A stretch of 64,000 bases of DNA from Thelephora terrestris. Lineage: Eukaryota; Basidiomycota; Agaricomycetes; Thelephorales; Thelephoraceae. Position 1 is the first letter of the stretch; every line of letters begins with the position of its first letter. Positions 57,853 through 64,000 of the stretch are shown in pieces. Below the pieces are notes generated by a model. The model had not been told where the DNA came from. It made no database searches and saw nothing but the letters and a program-made list of their open reading frames with translations. The DNA is taken from NCBI GenBank assembly GCA_015956445.1, contig WIUZ02000010.1, positions 682,001 through 746,000 on the forward strand, written 5' to 3'. Position numbers and translations under genes: made by a program.

Positions 57853-58827
57853 ATGGCCAATTTCTGGGAACAGCTGCAACCAGAGCATATATCTTGGATC
57901 CTCGCTCAGAAGCTTTTCTGGGTCGCCACTTCTCCTTTGAGCCTAGACGGTCACATAAACGTCTCTCCGAAGGGCGTTGCAGGCACTTTTTACGTCATAA
58001 ACGAGCGAAAGGTGTGGTACGAGGATCTCACAGGAAGCGGTATGCATTGATATCTGTTGGGGTCCACGCACCGAACGCTCACAGTGCACTGCCAGGGATC
58101 GAAACAATCTTCCATTTACGTGAGAATGGGAGGATAACTGTCATGTTCTCCGCATTCGAAGGTCCTCCAAGGATAGTACGACTCTTCGGGAAAGGTCGGT
58201 GTTACTTGAATCGATGTCCGCGAGCACTCACCACCGCTAAGGAACTGTCCACGAGTTCGGGACAAAGCAGTATACTGATCTTATCCCTCCGGAGAAGAGG
58301 ACCCCAGGTTCTCGTGCGGTGATCATGGTAGATGTCTACCAAGTCAGTTCGGTACGTCAATCGCTTGACGGATGGCCAATAATTGAGGTAGCTCACCGAG
58401 GCAATAGTCGTGTGGATATGCCGTTCCTTTCTATTCCTATCAAGGGGAGTGACATGCACTCAGTCAATCCTTCAACAACAGGGAGGAAAAGGATAACAAA
58501 ACGGAAGCCGATGCAAAAGACCCGTCAAACTGTAAGGCAGACAACGGAATCAGGGCATATTGGGAGCAGAAGAACGCCAAGAGCCTTGACGGACTTCCCG
58601 GCCTTTCCTCAGCCCCGACTGTTGGGCTTCGTACGAATGGCTACAACGTAAATCGTTGGACAATTTCTCCTCCTGTCAGCGCACAACCGACAAACAAAGT
58701 GAAAAAAGGGCCACAATATATAGACGCAAAGTTCCTGGTCGGGGCAGCGACGGGAGGGTTGTTCGCGACGGTCTGCTACACCATATTCCAACATGTGCAC
58801 TCTCACCTCCCCTCGGTGCAACTGTGA
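57853..58827 (+). CDS. Pyridoxamine-5'-phosphate-oxidase-like FMN-binding protein with C-terminal membrane helix
   Basis: Family members bind FMN or a related flavin in a split-barrel; the fungal group's reaction is unknown. The start ATG at 57853 gives MANFWEQLQPEHISWILAQK. Family words are FWVATSPLSLDGHINVSPKG, YEDLTGSG|IETIFHLREN, ITVMFSAFEGPPRIVRLFG, GTVHEFGTKQY, TPGSRAVIMVDVYQVSSCGY and RAYWEQKNAKSLDGLPGL. A C-terminal helix (FLVGAATGGLFATVCYTIF) suggests membrane attachment. Five or six exons. The last junction needs an intron of only 33 nt (gtgaca...aacag) to keep frame, and about a dozen residues usual in the family are absent there. This may be a small deletion or an unusually short intron. 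Confidence 0.85.
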
Positions 58828-60286
58828 TGTACCTATTTACCTTTATCAGTAGATACACCAGGTCAATTTAATGCTGACGATGTAATTGTCGAGCCTGAGA
58901 CCGCGAAGAAGTAAAGGGCGCTTCTTTTTGTTGCGGCCTACGGGGAGTTAAGTGTCCGGGCAACTTATAAATAAGTTCTCATCGTAGGATAGAATTATCC
59001 CCACACAAAAAGGCCAGAGAAGTAGGAAGGATTGAGTACAGCACTTAATGCAAGCCCGATATGTTGTTGCGATACGTTGCATGCGAACACACCTGACGTT
59101 AGGAAGAGAGAACAATTGAACAGCAGCGTCGTGGAGGGTCCTGGCGCTTGGGTACTACGTCCACTATGGAGTGAAGTCGAGGCAGAACAGATTCCCGCGG
59201 CGGAGGAGGTATTCCTCGACGAGAACGTTGGCCTCGTCTACGAAATCGTAAGCAAGGTCATGCCGGTGGACATTCTGTGGACTCGCGAGGACCCACGTAC
59301 TGGTACAAGTGGACCCGAAGAGTAGGGGAATCCGAGAATCGTGGGTGTAGCAGGTCATTATAGGCTGGATTTCGGTCTCAATGCGGTCTTATCAAACCGA
59401 ATCCTCGGTTGTATTCACCCCAGCACTGGTGTCGTATCGACAACCGGAGAAGCTGAACGTCAGGCCAGTGATTATACCAAACTGTGACCCGCCCCCCCCT
59501 TCATGGAAGATCCAAAACTCCAATCAGCTGCTAGGCGAGAGGCGGGGACTGTATCTTAGGAGTAGCATCCACATTCAACAGGCGAATGGTCTCCAATCCT
59601 TCCACGTTGAGCTCACTTTGCCTGATACGGCCGATAGCGTGGATATCCACCCGTCTCAACCGAGGGGAGAGTGGTTTGGCTCTCTTTACACGCCTGTTAA
59701 GATATCGCGCAAGTGAACCAGGTGGTATACCAGAATAATCCATAGTCCAAATGCATACAGCGTCCGCGATGGTTTCGTCGTCGTCGCTCAAGAATACAGT
59801 CTCGAACGTTTGATCACTTTGAGATACGTGATCCAAAGGAAGGGCCAGCCCACGGTGGTCAGGGCCAACCCAAGTTGGCGAAACACGATCGCGAGGATCA
59901 TGCAGAGACCATCTATGCCGTCGTAGCGAAACGGAATAGAGCAACAGGAGGTGTCACCTGACTGACCAGGATGGGATTCTAAGGCTGAGCGAGATTTTAG
60001 TCGACCAAAACGAACGGTAGGCCAGGTAAACTCACCATCCAGAGCTCTATTGTATAGTTGTGGGAGAAAGTTCAGTGCAGCTCCATGTCCGCGAACAGTG
60101 CGCTATCTTCTTCTGGGACTTGCGACAAACCCTTTGTTGTCGTGTGGAAGCGAACGTTCGCAAAGTCTTGAAGTCGACTTCACCGAGCTGTGATCCTCAT
60201 TCGTTACTTACTTACAGACCGCGACACATTTTTGTAAGGCTCAGCAGGGGCTGATCGTCTTACGTAAGCCCCTCAGTCGGTCCCCC
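58828..60286. other. 1.5 kb without a confident gene; possible F-box-type remnant
   Basis: A minus-strand frame at 59531-59944 ends in sequence (SPRLRRVDIHAIGRIRQSEL, LNVEGLETIRLLN) that vaguely resembles F-box protein C-termini. It has no start or F-box. A plus-strand frame at 59032-59325 is unassigned. Neither is called a gene. Confidence 0.4.
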
Positions 60287-62027
60287 ATGAGTCTACGCGA
60301 CACCCAAGTCGTCATCCTCGAAACTTCCCGCGACAACATCCGCATACGAATAGGCCTTCATGAATTTCTAAGGGCACCTTCGTTTGTGCGTAGAACGTCC
60401 ACCCGAAAAGACTTTCGCTAATTTGACGCGTCGAAAGTAGGAATTCCGTGCTCGCGTCGGATTGCCGCGAACCCTCGCTGAGCAGGACGGTTCTGGTCCT
60501 TCCACGATAAAAGTCTCGGATTATCTCGTCGGTTCACAATTGAATGAAGCCCTCGCAGCTGGTCAAGATCTGATCGTATCCTGGCCGTTCATTGAAGCTC
60601 AGATTTTAGATTGGACGCAGGCGGAGGCAATATGGTGAGCTCCTTCTCTCTCCACGTCCGGCCGGGCCTTTACGCGTTTTCTGAACAGGAAATATGCCCT
60701 ATTTACTACCCTTGGTCTTCGCCGCACTCAAATGGAATCCCCCGTCCAACTTTCAATCTTTCCTGGTTTACCCCGCTCATCCTGCGAAAGCATATGTCAA
60801 ATGTTCTTTGAACGATTCAATGTCGCCGGATTCTCCATTCTTGAACGACCCATGGCCCAAATATACGCTGCCAATGCCCTGAATGGGCTCGTTATAGATT
60901 TAGGGTACCACTGGACGGACATTTCCGCCATCTACGATGGCTTCTTGTTGAAGCACGCCGGGACGTGCACACCTGTTGGCATCAAGGCGTGTTTGGCTTA
61001 TTTGGCTCACTTGCTGAAAGCGAATTCCTCGATTGTGTCGACCCTCTCACCTCCGGACAACCCTCTCTCACCCGAAGCGCTCCACCAGGCTTTTCAAGAC
61101 CTCGCGTCGACCCTGTACCACCGAGGCCTAATCAAACCTCCTACCCTTGGCCAGTCCCAGCTGGCTTCTGGCGAACCGGAGGAGGAAGGTATCACCGACA
61201 TCGCGTCTATCCTTGTTGCCGGCAAGGAACGCGCGGTGATCGAGGCAAACATAAAAAAACGCGCAAGTCAGAAAGCCTCCGCGGCGGAACAAGCCAAGCT
61301 CAGGGAAATCGAGGCTCTTGATCTAATCACGGTCGAGTTCAACGGAAAAGAGGTGACGGTGGGGAAGGAGCGACACCGCTTTTGTGACCCGTTGTTCGAC
61401 TCCAGGATGCTCAAACACGTTCCAGGGCTGGAGGCAAAATTGTTTGAGCACAGTCTGAAGGGGAAGGAGCGAATTCCGGTGTTGAGTGTCTCCGAGGCAG
61501 CTTCGCAGGTCCTTAGCAGGACCGAAGTTGATCAACGGCAATACATTCTGGGCAGCCCGAATGCAGCCGGAGGGTTGCTCGCTACCGGAGATATGACGAG
61601 TTGTATGAAAGGTGCGTTGTTTTTTGGTTGCGGGTGATTTTCATTTGTCGATAGGTTTTTTTGTGAACATAGGAATGGGACCATTCTTCGCGGTGTTGCT
61701 CGGAAAATACATCGTTCAGAACCCGGAACAGCACCTCATGAATGAAATACAGCCAAAGTCCATCCGTGCCCTCAAGCTCCCAGATTTCTATTCGGAGTAC
61801 AGGGAGAGGGGAGAGGCGTATGCCGCGTTTCTGGGAAGCAGTATCGTTGCCAAGGTGAGTGCATTCGCGAACAACTCCAGCAGGTTTTTGTCTGATGTAT
61901 GGTTGTGTCTCTTCCCTCTCTGAAGGTGACGTTCCACGAATCGCACACGAGGAGCTTTGTGTCAAAAGCGGAGTACGGAGAGAGTGGACCTTCGGCGATT
62001 ATCGGGATGTCCTCGGCGTTGTTGTAG
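60287..62027 (+). CDS. ARP9: Actin-related protein Arp9 (SWI/SNF and RSC chromatin remodeller subunit)
   Basis: Arp9 pairs with Arp7/Arp42-type partners on the remodeller ATPase in the nucleus. Five exons: MSLRDTQVVILETSRDNIRI...RAPSF | EFRARVGLPRTLAEQ...AEAIW | KYALFTTLGLRR to DMTSCMK | GMGPFFAVLLGK | VTFHESHTRSFVSKAEYG...SALL. The actin-fold blocks are degenerate, as expected for Arp9. FFERFNVAGFSILERPMAQI replaces the actin hinge, and the phosphate-binding loops are weak. Characteristic words are AANALNGLVIDLGY, DIASILVAGKERAVIEANIK, LDLITVEFNGKEVTVGKERH and PDFYSEYRERGEAYAAFLGS. The start ATG 60287 lies in a C-rich leader. All four introns are short and in phase. Confidence 0.9.
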
Positions 62028-63556
62028 CGTAATCTGGTCACGCTTATTCGTGCCTCTCCTGATCCCATCCTAGCGACCGTTGCACCGCTTTGTGGTGTTT
62101 TCGTCGAGATGATTTACGGTCCCGCCATTTGTTTGGAAACGGAATGAAAGCCTTATTCCACATGGGCCCCGTGTTTCACTTTCATTTCGATTAACCCTGA
62201 GACGGTGGTTCTGTAAGTCCCCGTGCTAGGCCGCGGCGCATGAGATGACGAGTGCCATGGTTATGTTCGGCATCTTTAGCTCGTCCGTTTCTCAGCAACT
62301 CTCGAGGTTTCCATGTGCCAGTACACGAGAAGCACTTGGATATCTATCCCAGCAGATTAAGCTCTCAACTGGTATCTGCGGAAACGCGTCTATAACCGCT
62401 TCGCAGTCTCGGAGTCCGATGCTCAACCTTTGAACCCCACCACCAGCCAACTGCGGTCTCTGCAACAATCCCGCTTCCAATGTTGTGGCGTAGCAATGGC
62501 GGAAGTCTGTATCTACGACCTCCGTTGGAGGCTCGCAAGAACATATTGGCACCGCGGATTTTTCCAACGCTCCTTTTTCTTTTTCCTCATCCAATTCGCT
62601 CACCTCGAGGCATTGAGGTGGATTGGACCTGTTTCCACGCCACCGGCTTTACCTGCGCCCGTGCTTTCGAACGGCATACGGTTCTCTCAAAGGTATCAAC
62701 TTCGGGCCTCCATGAGTCGACACGGTGGGTACCCAGCACTCCAACGTTCACATTGCCTTGCTCGCGACTTTCTAACGCGGTTTCTTGTCAATCTAGGCTG
62801 TGGGAATCATGTTACAAACGTCCGGAAAAATTTCCTGGCAGCGCCGCTGGAAGCCTGATCCTTCACAGGTTTTCAGCAGACCTTCAGGCGAGTGAACGTC
62901 TCCGTCGAAGCGTTCCGCCTCTCTCCCAACCTGCATATCATACGTCCCACAAACGCAGTCGCCGGTTGCTTGAACCTTGATGCATCCCGCGGGAATATAC
63001 ATTGAACTGGTGTATCTTTCGGGGTTCGATGAGTCCATGATCGTATCACAACAAAGCTCGAATTGAGTGCACGTGGGTAAGGTGCACTCTGCTGACTTCC
63101 CGTCTTGTGAAAAGCCACCACGGACGTTCTACGTCATAGCTGGAGTATCCTGGGATCAGACGATCACGAGGACTTCGTTTTGCTCACCCAGCGGCTCTTA
63201 CACATCATTATCGAGTTGGGTTCCTCTCCAGTTAGGCTGGTGGAACGTCTCAGTTTCTCTTCATCTCTCATCCCCAGGCCTTCCTTGTCGTTTCTCTTTG
63301 ACCAGGACACTTGTCGTTCAGATCTGGTCCGTAAGAATGAATATCATAGATGCGACGCCGTTGAGAATACTGGTACAAATATTGCAAGAAGCTAGGTGGA
63401 TGCAGTGGGTACTAATGCTCAGCAAAACGGAAATATATAGGAAGATTGCGAAATGGTGGCTCAAGCAGACAGGCGAACTTTAGTCCAGTGAACAACGGTT
63501 CCCGCAAATGAAACGGCATTTCACTACGAAAACCAGCTTTCTGCCTGGAGGGATCT
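62028..63556. other. 1.5 kb without a recognised gene
   Basis: Several overlapping frames at 62430-62980 (+) and 62793-63121 (-) are open but contradict each other. A C..H-like spacing in one of them does not meet the C2H2 pattern. No gene is called. Confidence 0.45.
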
Positions 63557-64000
63557 CTAAACCTCGACGAAGGCGTCTTCCAACCTTGGATCTCCGATGT
63601 CCTTCTTGCAGTACTTCTGAAAATGCCTCTTCAAAGAGTCACCCCTTACTTTGAGGTTCGCCCCGCACGCAAGACACTCGGCTCGCCTGTCAGCGGATTC
63701 AATATGACGCCCGCATTCCCACTTTCCTCGGAAGTCTTTGCCGCATACGCTGCAACACCACTTCCTCCGAATGGGATTGAACACGGGAGTGCCATTGCGG
63801 CAACTTGGTTCGGGAGTATTTTCTGGTTCGGGAGATGTTTGGTGGTGCTCCGGGCTGCCGGACGGGTCTTGAGAGGGCGACGGCGAGGGAGACAAGGGGA
63901 AGAGAGGGCTGTTTCTGAAACGGGATATCAAACCATTTCTGAGATTGTGTCAAAGCAGAAACGTACGTGGTGCTGGGGAAGGTGATGTACCCAGCAGAAC
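63557..64000 (-). CDS. C2H2-type zinc-finger protein, C-terminal part (5' end outside the window)
   Basis: The minus-strand frame ends at 63557. Its last 70 residues hold a zinc finger CSVCGKDFRGKWECGRH and a second Cys/His cluster (CLACGANLKVRGDSLKRHFQ, then KYC), followed by an acidic tail (DIGDPRLEDAFVEV). Upstream is a Ser/Pro-rich stretch (PLFPLSPSPSPSQDPSGSPE) typical of transcription factors. The frame opens near 63945 with no ATG, right after a possible splice acceptor (ctcag), so earlier exons lie beyond the right edge. Probable DNA-binding regulator; target unknown. Confidence 0.75.

Noticed and set aside
62480-62980. Possible zinc-finger frame (CFHATGFTCARAFERH)
   Set aside because: The Cys/His spacing does not meet C2H2 or other zinc-finger patterns, and overlapping frames are equally open.

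Overview
The window looks like nuclear DNA of a mushroom-forming basidiomycete (Agaricomycetes). Genes are dense and on both strands. Most are cut by 50-60 nt introns with GT(R)NGT donors and YAG acceptors. Families typical of this group recur: F-box proteins, a DUF6533/6534-like membrane family, an Ig-like single-pass membrane protein, an isoprenylcysteine methyltransferase remnant and a DUF5745 protein. All exon structures below were read by eye from frame, splice signals and family fit. No alignment was run.

Layout. 1-5.9 kb: 3' part of a GPI-anchored secreted protein, then decayed fragments including a P450 3' end. 5.9-10.4 kb: a full-length ABCB-type ABC transporter. 12.0-14.3 kb: an intact cytochrome P450, followed by a convergent F-box gene; this block is flanked by a ~145 bp direct repeat. 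16.3-24.6 kb: a small coiled-coil protein, a proline-rich protein with a conserved FLxDL/WNHYF core, an ML-domain (NPC2-like) secreted lipid-binding protein with a one-base frame problem, a single-pass membrane protein, and mitochondrial ribosomal protein uS12m. 25-34 kb: three F-box genes interleaved with an MFS permease and an Arc1p-like tRNA-binding cofactor.

34-44 kb is the accessory part: an ICMT remnant, two divergently transcribed coiled-coil genes of unknown function, about 0.9 kb of polypyrimidine CCCTA-rich sequence, and a candidate solo LTR of ~1.57 kb. The LTR's promoter carries 17 RGAA units in two blocks at exactly 10 bp spacing, ending in a perfect heat-shock-element palindrome beside a TATA box.

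43.9-64 kb returns to ordinary genes: a membrane-protein pseudogene with two CGA-to-TGA-type stops, an Ig-like membrane protein, a voltage-gated K+ channel, a membrane-anchored histidine acid phosphatase, mitochondrial ribosomal protein uL6m, a DUF5745 protein, a PNPOx-like flavin-binding protein, actin-related protein Arp9 (SWI/SNF-RSC) and the C-terminal part of a C2H2 zinc-finger protein running off the right edge.

The genes do not form one pathway. Housekeeping genes (uS12m, uL6m, ARC1, ARP9) sit among lineage-specific ones. The only loose functional pairing is the ABC exporter beside the P450, which could act in detoxification or secondary metabolism (inference).
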